46,876 nt of DNA from Lachnospiraceae bacterium (GTDB taxonomy: Bacteria > Bacillota > Clostridia > Lachnospirales > Lachnospiraceae), in assembly GCA_017465475.1 (NCBI GenBank), contig JAFTWC010000079.1:1-46876 (forward strand), written 5' to 3'. How positions within the stretch are numbered: position 1 is the first letter of the stretch; the number at the start of each line of letters is the position of its first letter. Positions 26,785 to 35,865 of the stretch are shown here, piece after piece. Under the pieces are notes generated by a model, which ran no database searches, was not told the DNA's origin, and saw only the letters and a list, made by a program, of their open reading frames with translations. The position numbers were made by a program, and so were the translations under genes.

Positions 26785-27918
26785 ATGGATTTCTTAATCG
26801 AAGGCATTCTGAATGTCACTTGGCAGCAGTGTGTCATGTACGTAATCGGTGCCTTGCTCATCTGGCTCGGTATCAAAAAGGAATACGAACCGTCCCTCTT
26901 GGTTCCGATGGGATTCGGTGCGATTTTAGTGAACTTCCCGTTCACATCCGTTCTCAATCAGACCATTGAAGGCGTAGATGCAGCCGGTATTATCGAGTGG
27001 TTATTTGATATCGGTATTCATGCTTCCGAAGCAATGCCGATTCTTTTGTTCATCGGTATCGGTGCTATGATTGACTTCGGACCGCTTTTGTCCAACCCGT
27101 CCATGTTCCTGTACGGCGGTGCGGCGCAGTTCGGTATTTTCTTTGCCATTACCCTTGCTGCCATTTTCGGTTTCGACTTAAAGGACGCCGCTTCCATCGG
27201 TATCATCGGTGCTGCAGACGGCCCGACCGCTATTTTGGTATCTCAGGTATTGGATTCCAAGTACGTAGGCGCAATCGCTGTTGCTGCTTACTCCTACATG
27301 GCTCTTGTACCGATTATCCAGCCGGCAGTTATTAAGCTCAGCACAACGAAGAAAGAACGTTGCATCCACATGGAATACAATCCGAAGAACGTTTCCAAGA
27401 CAACTCGTATTTTATTCCCGATTATCGTTACCTTCGTAGTAGGTTTCATTTCTCCGCAGTCCGTTTCCCTCGTTGGATTCTTAATGTTCGGTAACTTACT
27501 GCGTGAGTGTGGCGTATTAGGAACTCTGTCCGATACCGCACAGAATAACCTTGCAAACTTAATCACCCTGCTTCTCGGACTTACCATTTCCTTCAGCATG
27601 AAGGCAGAGGACTTTGTACAGTGGGACACCATTTTAATCATGGGTATCGGCTTGGTTGCATTTATCTTCGATACCTTCGCCGGTGTTATGTTTGTTAAGT
27701 TCCTGAACCTGTTCCGTAAGAAAAAAGTCAACCCGATGGTTGGTGCAGCAGGTATTTCCGCATTCCCGATGGCTTCCCGTGTCGTTCAGAAGTTAGCGCA
27801 GAAGGAAGAGCCGGGTAACATCATCCTGATGCATGCAGCAGGCGCAAACGTTGCAGGTCAGATTGCTTCCGCAGTTGCCGGCGGTCTTGTTATCAAGTTA
27901 GTTCTTGGAATGTTATAA
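26785..27918 (+). CDS. oadB: Sodium-translocating decarboxylase beta subunit
   Basis: The 377-residue integral membrane protein matches OadB/GcdB/MmdB. Beta subunits couple decarboxylation of a biotin-bound carboxyl group to sodium export. Family segments are EAMPILLFIGIGAMIDFGPLL, the conserved GIIGAADGPTAILVSQ (region IIIa), KLSTTKKERCIHM, and GISAFPMASRVVQKLAQKE / MHAAGANVAGQIASAVAGG at the end. AAAGGAGAG precedes the ATG. The alpha (carboxyltransferase) and biotin-carrier genes are not in the window; only a small gamma-like gene follows, so the substrate could be oxaloacetate, methylmalonyl-CoA or glutaconyl-CoA. Confidence 0.94.
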   Translation: MDFLIEGILNVTWQQCVMYVIGALLIWLGIKKEYEPSLLVPMGFGAILVNFPFTSVLNQTIEGVDAAGIIEWLFDIGIHASEAMPILLFIGIGAMIDFGPLLSNPSMFLYGGAAQFGIFFAITLAAIFGFDLKDAASIGIIGAADGPTAILVSQVLDSKYVGAIAVAAYSYMALVPIIQPAVIKLSTTKKERCIHMEYNPKNVSKTTRILFPIIVTFVVGFISPQSVSLVGFLMFGNLLRECGVLGTLSDTAQNNLANLITLLLGLTISFSMKAEDFVQWDTILIMGIGLVAFIFDTFAGVMFVKFLNLFRKKKVNPMVGAAGISAFPMASRVVQKLAQKEEPGNIILMHAAGANVAGQIASAVAGGLVIKLVLGML

Positions 27919-27930
27919 GGAGGTGCTGTG

Positions 27931-28074
27931 ATGAATATCAATTGGGATAATGTAATGGCCACCCTTGAAATCATGGGCAAAGGAATGCTTGGTATTTTCG
28001 CTACCATCATCATCGTTATGATTGTTGTATTTTTACTTTCCAAGACCGGAAAGAAGAAAACAGACGCTGAATAA
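27931..28074 (+). CDS. Small OadG-like gamma subunit
   Basis: A 47-residue ORF follows oadB by 12 nt, with a TAAGGAGGTG ribosome site overlapping the oadB stop. It has one membrane helix (GMLGIFATIIIVMIVVFLLS) and a basic end SKTGKKK. Gamma subunits of sodium-pump decarboxylases are small single-span anchors that help assemble alpha with beta; this one is shorter than most, lacking the longer Pro-rich tail. The context supports the call more than the sequence does. Confidence 0.75.
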   Translation: MNINWDNVMATLEIMGKGMLGIFATIIIVMIVVFLLSKTGKKKTDAE

Positions 28075-28116
28075 GAACGGTTTATTTTTCCGACCCAGTT
28101 CTTTTATTTGATCCTA

Positions 28117-28160
28117 AAGAACCGGAGCTGCACTCATGTGTAGCTCCGGTTCTTGTTTTC
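28117..28160 (+). terminator. Terminator of the oadB unit
   Basis: A perfect 13-bp stem, AAGAACCGGAGCT (28117-28129) with 28142-28154, can extend by four inner pairs and is followed by GTTTTC. Confidence 0.88.
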
Positions 28161-28275
28161 GCCAACATCCTTTTTGGGGCTGCCCGACTGATTCTTGCTT
28201 TTCTTGTTTTAGTCGGACTCCGTTGCCCTACCTGCTCCATGTAAATCAACAACCAACAGAGGCCTCAAACTATTT

Positions 28276-28626
28276 TACCCTCAAAAAAACGTTTCCGTAT
28301 GTTCCAATGGTAAAATTAAAAGGCTTCTATCCTCTTGTACCATTGAAACTCTTCTTTTCATCTACTCAATGGTAAGATAGTATAGTTCCGTAACCCTCCG
28401 TACCATTAAAACACCAACTTTCGCATCTCCAATGGTAAATCCGCGGTACACCTCAAACTTCTATACCTTTGAAATCCTTATTGCCCAATTTCCAATGGTA
28501 AATTAACAAAACAACTAAAATAATTATACCATTGAAAAACTCTAATTTCACATTCCCAATGGCAAAACCCAAGGACAGCACAATAATTATGCCATTGAAA
28601 AGATAATTCCATACAGTTCAATGGTA
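28276..28626. repeat. Inverted-motif array 2: six TACCATTG / CAATGGTA pairs, 62-64 nt period
   Basis: Six units alternate D = TACCATTG(AAA) and U = (Y)CAATGGTA(AA). D starts: 28276 (degenerate, TACCCTCA), 28338, 28401 (TACCATTA), 28464 (TACCTTTG), 28527, 28590 (TGCCATTG). U starts: 28305, 28367, 28430, 28493, 28557 (CAATGGCA), 28619. D to U is 29-30 nt and U to D 33-34 nt, exactly as in array 1, with spacers of 21-22 and 25-26 nt. The motif equals that of array 1 with one extra T. Spacers share no obvious sequence with array 1. The array lies between the oadB terminator and the stop of DUF368. Confidence 0.93.
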
Positions 28627-28664
28627 AAAGTACAAATTATCTGCCGTCTCATCCACGGACCAAA

Positions 28665-29594
28665 TCACAAAAGCCAATAAAAGAAGGTTGCCTCGTCAAC
28701 TCTCTTTCCTTCTCTCTTCCCTATCCAATATGCCAACAAAAATCCTACTGCTGCGCACAGGCCACACAACAGATAATTGCCTTCCGTATTCCGCGGAAAC
28801 AGCTCCGGCAAAGACCCTAAAATAAATCCGAATATAATTAAGAAGGTCTGCTCCGGATATTTCGTCATAAGAGTATCTAAGGTCTTCGTAATGAACAAGA
28901 TTCCAAGCACCGTGCCGATTCCCAAAGGAATTAACGGCAATACCCGGAAGTCACTGATACAGGACAACAGTTCTTCATAAATGCCCAGCGTATAGAGCAT
29001 TTGGGAAGCACTGACTCCCGGAAGTACCAATGCCACGGCAAGGATAATACCCCCTGCCAATTTAAGCAGAAATGCACCTGCCCCTCCTGCCGTTTCCAAA
29101 GAAAACATTTCCTCCGGCAAAAAGGTCAGTCCGTACACAAGTCCCGCACCGATGACCGGCAGAAGCAGCAACCATACCGAAAACTTCTTTACCCGGGCTG
29201 ACGAGATAATAAGCGGAATTCCGCCTGCCACCGCACCAAGGAAGAAAAAACGTACATATCCTCCGGCTACCGGCTGATCCAAAAGTCCGGAAATGACCTT
29301 GGCAAACAAAAGCATCCCAAGTCCCGCACCAAGTAAAAATACCATTAAGAACAGAATATTGTGCAAGGCATTCTTTCGATATTCTTTCCAACACACCGTT
29401 CTTTTTTGCCCCGTGACAGAAGACTCACTGACCGCCTCATCCGAACCGTTTTCACTGCTTTTCCCGGGAACCAGCCCGCTGACCGCCCCGATAAGCCGGT
29501 CATAGATTCCAAGTAAAATCGCCATGGTTCCGCCGGATACTCCCGGCACAGTCATGGTTCCACCAATCCATAGCCCTTTAAAAAACACTTCCAA
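28665..29594 (-). CDS. DUF368 membrane protein (PopT-type polyprenyl-phosphate transporter family)
   Basis: The 309-residue protein has about eight hydrophobic segments and the DUF368 hallmark GGTMTVPGVSGGTMAILLGIYDRLI at the start, repeated in variant form as GGIILAVALVLPGVSASQM, consistent with an internally duplicated fold. Some DUF368 members were shown to recycle undecaprenyl phosphate across the membrane; that role is plausible but not visible here. A TTG at 29594 is the likely start, with GAGGTGG 9 nt upstream. It is the last gene of a Pit-DUF47-DUF368 run with gaps of 55 and 86 bp, which may tie it to phosphate supply. Confidence 0.88.
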   Translation of the reverse strand: MEVFFKGLWIGGTMTVPGVSGGTMAILLGIYDRLIGAVSGLVPGKSSENGSDEAVSESSVTGQKRTVCWKEYRKNALHNILFLMVFLLGAGLGMLLFAKVISGLLDQPVAGGYVRFFFLGAVAGGIPLIISSARVKKFSVWLLLLPVIGAGLVYGLTFLPEEMFSLETAGGAGAFLLKLAGGIILAVALVLPGVSASQMLYTLGIYEELLSCISDFRVLPLIPLGIGTVLGILFITKTLDTLMTKYPEQTFLIIFGFILGSLPELFPRNTEGNYLLCGLCAAVGFLLAYWIGKREGKRVDEATFFYWLL

Positions 29595-29680
29595 CTGATT
29601 TTACCACCTCTCTAAAAACTGTCCTTTTTCTCATAATTTCCTGCCAACACTCCTATAAAGAATGATATTACCCGCCTACA

Positions 29681-30304
29681 TTACGAATTCTTCATAATCA
29701 CAGCTTCCACGATGTCCGCCGCATGCTCGCAAGCATCCATACAACGTTCCAAATAAGAATAAATGTCACGCCATGCAATTACCGTAAGCGCATCCTCTCC
29801 ACCGGTATGAAGAGTTCTCATTCCTTCAATATACAACCGGTCACCCTGTTCTTCCAAATCATTGATACGAATTAAATGCTCTTTTAATTTTGTAGACTTT
29901 CGAAACTCCGGAAACTCTTCCATGGCATCCTTTAACGCCTCACAAGCAGAAATAACCAAGTCCGTCATCTCAATTGCATTTTGTTTTACCGTATCAATAT
30001 CACAAATGTAAATCCGCAAAAATACATCCTCAATTGTGTCTGTAATATCATCTAAATTCTGTGCCAAAGACACGATATCCTCTCGCTCAATCGGAGTAAT
30101 AAAAGCCTTATTTAACATATTCATCAGCTCATGCTTCTTCATGTCAGCTTCATGTTCGATTTCATGAATGACCTGACGGTTCTTCGCCATCTCATCCTTC
30201 TTATAATTTTTCAACGTTTCTCCCAAAAGTTCTGCCGCACGATGAGAACACTCCACACATGCAATAAAATTATCGAAATAATAACGGTCACCTTTCTTTG
30301 CCAT
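29681..30304 (-). CDS. DUF47/PhoU-like phosphate transport regulator
   Basis: The 207-residue, largely helical protein matches the DUF47 (PhoU-related) family: NFIACVECSHRAAELLGETL, IEHEADMKKHELMNML, FITPIEREDIVSLAQNLDDITDTIED and a late E/D-rich helix near CMDACEHAADIVE. Such proteins are usually encoded beside Pit transporters and are thought to bind metal through acidic ExxxD motifs and tune phosphate uptake. It lies 55 bp downstream of pit, supporting this role. Confidence 0.92.
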   Translation of the reverse strand: MAKKGDRYYFDNFIACVECSHRAAELLGETLKNYKKDEMAKNRQVIHEIEHEADMKKHELMNMLNKAFITPIEREDIVSLAQNLDDITDTIEDVFLRIYICDIDTVKQNAIEMTDLVISACEALKDAMEEFPEFRKSTKLKEHLIRINDLEEQGDRLYIEGMRTLHTGGEDALTVIAWRDIYSYLERCMDACEHAADIVEAVIMKNS

Positions 30305-30359
30305 ACCTTACTCTCCTTTTTAAACTATGTATTTATTCTTCGTCTTATTCTCAAATTAC

Positions 30360-31412
30360 TTACGCCAACAACATAAACAGCTGTGCCATCAAAAAACCGA
30401 TGAGACCACAGCCCGGAAATGTCAGTACCCAGGTCAGCACCATCTCCCGTACCACACCAAAATTAATGGCCGAGAGACGCTTCACCGCACCCACACCCAT
30501 GATTGCAGTCGTTTTTGTATGGGTGGTACTCACAGGAATGCCGAAGGTAGAGGATAAGAACAAGCAGAAGCTTGCCGCAATATCTGCAGAGAACCCTTGG
30601 AACTTCTCCAAGCGAACCATATCCATACCCACGGACTTAATAATCTTCTTTCCGCCGATGGAAGTACCAAGCCCCATCACTACAGAACAAAGAAGCATCA
30701 TCCAAAAGGGAGGTGCTACTGCTGTACTCGTATCGGAGCCGTTTACCAAAAACAAAGCAAGCAAGAGTACACCCATAAACTTCTGTCCGTCCTGGGCACC
30801 GTGCATGAACGATGTTGCCGCACTACCTACGATCTGTGCTCCCGTAAAGAACTTGTTTGTCTTCTTACGCTCCATGTTCTTACACAAAAACACCGTCATT
30901 TTAGACGCTCCGTATCCCGAGGCAAAGCCCAACACGCTGGACAGTCCCAAGCCGTAAATAACCTTCATCCATTCTGCCGGATTAATACCGGAAAGACCTC
31001 CCTGAAGAGAAATTGCTGCACCGGACAAACCTGCAATCAGCGCATGGCTTTCACTGGTAGGAATTCCGAAGTACCATGCTGCCACAGCCCAAACCACAAT
31101 CGCAAACATGGCCGCACATAAAGCGATTAACGCCTTTTTATTATCCCCGTTAAAATTCACCATGTTTTTAATGGTCATGGCTACCGTCGTATTCACCATG
31201 GACATCACCAGTACGCCTAAAAAGTTACATACTGCCGACATCAAAATAGCAATTCCCGCCGGCATACTTCTGGTGGCTACACAAGTGGCAATGGCGTTCG
31301 GTGCATCGGTCCATCCGTTTACAAAAATAACACCTAACGTCAGCAGTACCGCAATTAGCAGTACCGGATTTGCCAGCATCTGCTCCCAAAAGTAGGAAAA
31401 CGAAATATTCAT
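30360..31412 (-). CDS. pit: Inorganic phosphate transporter, Pit family
   Basis: The 350-residue membrane protein resembles low-affinity Pit transporters. Both halves carry the family signature: VNGWTDAPNAIATCVATRSM in the first and SFMHGAQDGQKFMGV in the second, along with GIPTSESHALIAGLSGA and GIPVSTTHTKTTAIMGVG. It moves phosphate (often as a metal complex) with ions into the cell. The ATG at 31412 has AGGAGG at 8 nt; an upstream extension of the frame has no site. A PhoP-box-like promoter precedes it, which suggests control by phosphate limitation. Confidence 0.94.
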   Translation of the reverse strand: MNISFSYFWEQMLANPVLLIAVLLTLGVIFVNGWTDAPNAIATCVATRSMPAGIAILMSAVCNFLGVLVMSMVNTTVAMTIKNMVNFNGDNKKALIALCAAMFAIVVWAVAAWYFGIPTSESHALIAGLSGAAISLQGGLSGINPAEWMKVIYGLGLSSVLGFASGYGASKMTVFLCKNMERKKTNKFFTGAQIVGSAATSFMHGAQDGQKFMGVLLLALFLVNGSDTSTAVAPPFWMMLLCSVVMGLGTSIGGKKIIKSVGMDMVRLEKFQGFSADIAASFCLFLSSTFGIPVSTTHTKTTAIMGVGAVKRLSAINFGVVREMVLTWVLTFPGCGLIGFLMAQLFMLLA

Positions 31413-31482
31413 GTACAATCCTCCTAAAGCCGGTCTGAAACCGGTTTTTATATCCCCGCTTTCGTCATACAGGGACAACTTA

Positions 31483-31548
31483 AGTATACAGGAAAAAGCT
31501 GTTAAGACTCTGTAAAGTTCAAATGAGAATCTGCTAAAAAAATGTAAA
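31483..31548 (-). promoter_or_regulatory. PhoP-box-like sites and -10 element of the pit operon
   Basis: On the minus strand two pairs of TTAACA-like hexamers occur at 11-nt steps: TTTACA (31543-31548) and TTAGCA (31532-31537), then TTTACA (31511-31516) and TTAACA (31500-31505). TATACT (31483-31488) follows at the -10 place with no good -35 box. This resembles PhoP-activated promoters of Bacillus, which use TT(A/T)ACA repeats at 11-nt spacing. Confidence 0.65.
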
Positions 31549-31927
31549 GAGTGCTATATAAAATATCTGAATATGAAAACATTTTCTCAAAAAACAGCTT
31601 TTTTACACGAGCTGACCCAAACTGCATACTTTGCCGATTAAAGAAGACGTTATTCTGATGCCTTTTGAGTACAAATTTTCTCAATACTGTTCACCTTAAT
31701 TGTTTGGTTCCAAGAAAAATGCATAAAATATATCAAATATATCTTTAAATTTTAATTTGAGAAACTGTAATAGACACATACCAAAAAAGCAGTCAAAATC
31801 ATACTTAAAATAATAAGAGACCCCGTAACAATGGGTCAGATATTACGAAAACAAATGATTTAGCCCAAATATGCCCGCCTTCTCGTGCGGTGGCCTCGGA
31901 TGTGACGGAGTGTTGCGCTTAGCAAAA
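31549..31927. other. Intergenic region with a possible element-A-like fragment
   Basis: No gene is supported. Near 31903-31926 the sequence TGACGGAGTGTTGCGCTT is very close to TGACGAAGCGTTGCGCTT in element A (around 17544-17561) and is followed by A-rich sequence in both. This may be a remnant of the same repeat family. The rest is AT-rich and featureless. Confidence 0.4.
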
Positions 31928-31969
31928 AGGGAATGAACCAACGGTCACTGAACCGTTCGAACATTCCCT
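31928..31969 (-). terminator. Terminator of the GH2 gene
   Basis: AGGGAATG (31928-31935) pairs with CATTCCCT (31962-31969), and an inner AACGG/CCGTT stem follows an internal loop. On the minus strand it is followed by TTTTTGC, 26 nt past the GH2 stop. Confidence 0.8.
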
Positions 31970-31994
31970 CAAATCACAAGAATGGGATGCCGCT

Positions 31995-34900
31995 CTATTC
32001 AAAGCGGAACCACTTAAAGTCAAAGTCACATCCCGGCAGGAACACAAAGTTTACCGTAGCTTTTCCGGTCACTTTCGGAAGAGTAAACACTCTTTCCGTA
32101 TATTCCTCCGCACCGGCAAACTCCGCCACTTCATTGATATCCCCGTTTTCCGTATTAAACCGGATATGAATGGAATTCATCGGGAGCTTACTCTTGCCGC
32201 AGATAGTCACCTTTGTAGTTCCGGCTTCTCCGAACTCCATCTCTTCAAACACTATAGTTACATTATTACCGATACCGGTAATGGCATCCTCTTCCACCGT
32301 AAAGGTATCTCCATAAATGGAAGTATTGTCTTTTACGGAAAGAGTCTCAAAGGCTTTTTCCTTCTTAGCAAATACAAAGCCCTTCAAATGAATCTTGTCT
32401 TCCGTCACAAAGCTGATGCTTGTGACTCCCTTAAACTTTCTCGGTAATGTATAGGTACGCTCCTGGTAAGTATTCCAGATAGACGGTACGTGGTAGGTTA
32501 TCACGTCCACAAGTTCGCTTCCCACATCTTCCGGCGCTCCTTCCCAAATCTCGATTTTGATTGCATTCCCGCCAAGTTCAAAAATCGGCAGGGTAATTTC
32601 ATCGGACCCGAATGCACCGAAATCCACATTATCATAGGTTACTGTCGTTTTTCCGTCTCTGGCCGTGGCTACACCTCGCTCGTTTCCGTTGGTCACCGTA
32701 CCTGTCTGTCTGCTGAAAAGACTTCCCGATATCAGTTCATACGGATTGAAAAATGCAGTTCCTACCCCTTCGATGGAAAAATCCATATCGGAAATCACAC
32801 GAATCTGCTCTGCTCCGTTCTTCGCATTACAACGAACCCGTACTGCTCCGTCTCCCAATGCGGTAAGTACTACTTTTTCGCCGAATGCCAGACCATCCGG
32901 TTTACTGAAGGAAGATGCCCCCGTTTCTGTATCCGTCAGCTTAGCTATGTTGGAATCTACACCACCGTTATTGGTCACTCGCCATAAAACATCCCGGTAA
33001 GTTGCATTTTCCGGGTAAATTTTTGCGGTAAGGGCCACTTCGTTGTGCTCCCCATCCAAACGGTTAGCGCCTTCCGTCACAATATCAATCCGGCGCACCG
33101 GCACTTCCTCTGCCATGCGCTTCTTCCATTGCGCCACGGTATCCGCCGTCTCCCGGCTCTCCATTTTCTGAAGCCACATTGCCTCCGCTGCCACGTTATC
33201 TTCTGTTGCGGACACACCCTCCGGTACCCGGCAACCTACGGTTCTTAACGTTACCGTCGTCTCCGGAAGCCCTACGGAACTTGCTTTCACCACAATTTCC
33301 CCCGGCTCCGTCTTCGCCGCAATCACAGCCAAAAGCTTCCCGGAAAACAATCTCCGGCTCGTGGCTTTATAGTTGTCAAAATCCGTACTGTCGCCGTTAT
33401 CCAAACCAACCAGACGACCGGCTCCGTCCACAGAAATATGAATCCGATTTCTGGCATTTTTTACCGGATAACCGTCTTTGTCTACCGTTTCAATTTCCAC
33501 AAAGATAAGATCCGTACCGTCAGCACGCATCTGCTCCGTTTCCGGCTTTAACACGATTTTTGCCGGGTCACCGAAGGAATGCTCCGTATCTCTTGCAACT
33601 TCCTTTCCGTTCTCATCATAGGCCACTGCCGTAATCTCTCCCGGTACATACGGCACCTGCCAGTGTCCTAAAAGCTGTTTTCCGTTTTCATGGTCAATGT
33701 CATAGGTTCCCTGTGACACACCGTTTACAAACAATTCTACCTTCGGCGCATTGGAGCACACACGGATATCCACCGTCTGCCCTTCGGAAAAATCCCAATA
33801 CGGGAATACATGCACCATCGGTGCTTTCTTATAATCCGTCCACTCTGCCTGATACATATACGCCTGGTCCTTAAAAAATCCCGCTGTATCAATCTGACCG
33901 AAATAGGAATTCTTTGTATGGTACGGAGTAGGCTCTCCGATATAGTCAAATCCGGTCCAGATAAACTGTCCCATGGAAAACTTCGCATCTCTGTCGGAAA
34001 AAATGCATTGCTCCGTAGATTTTGCACCCCAGCTGGTGGTAGCGTTGCCAAGAGAAGAACATTGTTCGTCATCATCACACAACACAGACTGCGTAAGCGG
34101 GAAGCGATAGATTCCGCGGCTCTGTACCGTAGAACATGTTTCACTGCCGTACATATACCAGTCCGGATGTTCCTTGTGGTGTGCATCGTAGTACATCTCT
34201 CCGTAGTTATATCCGGCATACTTTACATAATCCGCACACTTTTGCGCATTCTCCCACGGCATATAATTAGAACCGATGGTCACCGGCGCATTCTTCTGCG
34301 GATCATGGAGTTCCACCGCCTCCGTCAGATACTTCGTAATCTCCAAACCGTGAGCATCCGCGTGAGTATCATAAATCTCATTGCCGATACTCCACATAAT
34401 CACAGACGGATGATTTCTGTCACGACGAATCCAACTTGCCACATCCGCCGGATGCCATTCCTTCATAAATCTTGCATAATCGTAGGTAGTCTTCGGACGT
34501 TCCCACATATCAAAGGCTTCCGCCACCACTAAAAAGCCCATCTCATCTGCCAAGTCCATAAACTCCGCCGCCGGCATATTATGAGACGTACGAATAGCAT
34601 TGACACCCATTTTGCGCAGCTTTTCAAACTGTCTGCGAAGTGCATTTTTATTAAAAGCAGCTCCCAGACATCCCAAATCATGATGTTCACAAACACCATA
34701 CAGCTTTACATGTCGGTCATTTAAGAAAAATCCCCGCTCCGTGTCAAAGGACACCTTTCGGAACCCAATGGATTGCTGCATCGCATCCACTACGACTCCG
34801 TCTTTTTCCAATTCCGTTATCAACGTATAAAGCACCGGGTTCTCAATATCCCACCGTTTCGGCTGTTTTGCAAAAAACTCCTGGCTATCTGTAGCAAAGT

Positions 34901-35606
34901 TTCCAAACAACCCGCTTCCTTTACTTTCAGCTATAACATCCCCGTCAGGTGATACCACCTTATGTCTGACGCAAACGCCTCCCAGTTCCCCCTCTGCCCT
35001 TAAAGAAGACAAGGCCGCATCACGCTCTGCGCCTGCGTTCTTTTCTACAGACAAACATCCCAGATTGGTGCCGGCACCGCACTCCGCTTCTGTCTTTACC
35101 CGGATGACATAGTCACCGTTGTGCTCAAAGGAATGCACGTAAACACCGTCACTTGCTAAATGTACTTCCGGTCGTGTTATAAACCATACATTACGATAAA
35201 TTCCCGCACCGGAATACCAACGGGAATTAGGACTTTGGTGACGTACCTGAACATACACCTCGTTTTCTCCCTCATGCAACGCCTCCGTAACATCAAATTC
35301 AAAGGCAGAATACCCGTACTTCCAATCATACACACGTTTCTTATTGACATACACGGTACAATTCATGTACACACCGTCAAACCGCAGGGAAACCCGATTA
35401 CCGTCAGGACTATAAGAAAAGGTCTTCCGATACCACCCTTCTCCGTCCCGGTACAGTTCCTTTGCATCGTAAATCAACCAGTCATGAGGCAAATCCACAG
35501 GATTCCATGCTACATTTCCTTCCAATACGTCATTTGCCTCTGTCCCAATCGGCATCTCGCAGAATCCCCACCCGTCATTCCATAAGCGTTTCTTTGTCAT
35601 CCGCAC
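31995..35606 (-). CDS. Glycoside hydrolase family 2 (beta-galactosidase-like) with C-terminal carbohydrate-binding domains
   Basis: The 1203-residue protein has the GH2 sugar-binding, Ig-like and barrel domains (about 1-560). Glu409 in MWSIGNEI is the likely acid/base and Glu489 in MYGSETCS the nucleophile. DUF4982-like and Big domains follow (about 600-800), then two beta domains resembling CBM6-type modules (about 925-1050 and 1075-1203: DNVDFGAFGSDEITLPIFE, VTIVFEEMEFGEAG). No signal peptide is visible, so it probably acts in the cytoplasm. GH2 members cleave beta-galactosides, glucuronides or mannosides; this one cannot be assigned with certainty. AAAGGAGAG precedes a GTG start. Confidence 0.92.
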   Translation of the reverse strand: MRMTKKRLWNDGWGFCEMPIGTEANDVLEGNVAWNPVDLPHDWLIYDAKELYRDGEGWYRKTFSYSPDGNRVSLRFDGVYMNCTVYVNKKRVYDWKYGYSAFEFDVTEALHEGENEVYVQVRHQSPNSRWYSGAGIYRNVWFITRPEVHLASDGVYVHSFEHNGDYVIRVKTEAECGAGTNLGCLSVEKNAGAERDAALSSLRAEGELGGVCVRHKVVSPDGDVIAESKGSGLFGNFATDSQEFFAKQPKRWDIENPVLYTLITELEKDGVVVDAMQQSIGFRKVSFDTERGFFLNDRHVKLYGVCEHHDLGCLGAAFNKNALRRQFEKLRKMGVNAIRTSHNMPAAEFMDLADEMGFLVVAEAFDMWERPKTTYDYARFMKEWHPADVASWIRRDRNHPSVIMWSIGNEIYDTHADAHGLEITKYLTEAVELHDPQKNAPVTIGSNYMPWENAQKCADYVKYAGYNYGEMYYDAHHKEHPDWYMYGSETCSTVQSRGIYRFPLTQSVLCDDDEQCSSLGNATTSWGAKSTEQCIFSDRDAKFSMGQFIWTGFDYIGEPTPYHTKNSYFGQIDTAGFFKDQAYMYQAEWTDYKKAPMVHVFPYWDFSEGQTVDIRVCSNAPKVELFVNGVSQGTYDIDHENGKQLLGHWQVPYVPGEITAVAYDENGKEVARDTEHSFGDPAKIVLKPETEQMRADGTDLIFVEIETVDKDGYPVKNARNRIHISVDGAGRLVGLDNGDSTDFDNYKATSRRLFSGKLLAVIAAKTEPGEIVVKASSVGLPETTVTLRTVGCRVPEGVSATEDNVAAEAMWLQKMESRETADTVAQWKKRMAEEVPVRRIDIVTEGANRLDGEHNEVALTAKIYPENATYRDVLWRVTNNGGVDSNIAKLTDTETGASSFSKPDGLAFGEKVVLTALGDGAVRVRCNAKNGAEQIRVISDMDFSIEGVGTAFFNPYELISGSLFSRQTGTVTNGNERGVATARDGKTTVTYDNVDFGAFGSDEITLPIFELGGNAIKIEIWEGAPEDVGSELVDVITYHVPSIWNTYQERTYTLPRKFKGVTSISFVTEDKIHLKGFVFAKKEKAFETLSVKDNTSIYGDTFTVEEDAITGIGNNVTIVFEEMEFGEAGTTKVTICGKSKLPMNSIHIRFNTENGDINEVAEFAGAEEYTERVFTLPKVTGKATVNFVFLPGCDFDFKWFRFE

Positions 35607-35865
35607 ATTACTCTCCTTTTGTTTTTATATCTTTTTTCTTCTCGTATTATCGCATTTTTACAGCAATCCTCTCACATGGCATTGCTCTCTGTTCTCATTC
35701 TTTCATTTGCCCTTATTGTATCATTTTTTCCGCCTTATTTCAATGTTACCGCTTAAAATTTGTAACATTTTCATGACATAAATGACATCTAAATTGTATT
35801 ATTATTTTCAAATGATGCTATACTGGAAGAAAAGATTATGTTACCCCTAAGAAAGGAGCATCTTT
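35607..35865. promoter_or_regulatory. Divergent GH2-GH5 intergenic region
   Basis: On the plus strand an extended -10 element, TGC-TATACT (box at 35819-35824), lies about 40 nt before the GH5 ATG; a good -35 box is not visible. AT-rich sequence precedes GH2. I see no clear operator, although two AATGACAT/CATGACAT-like stretches occur near 35771-35790. Confidence 0.5.
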
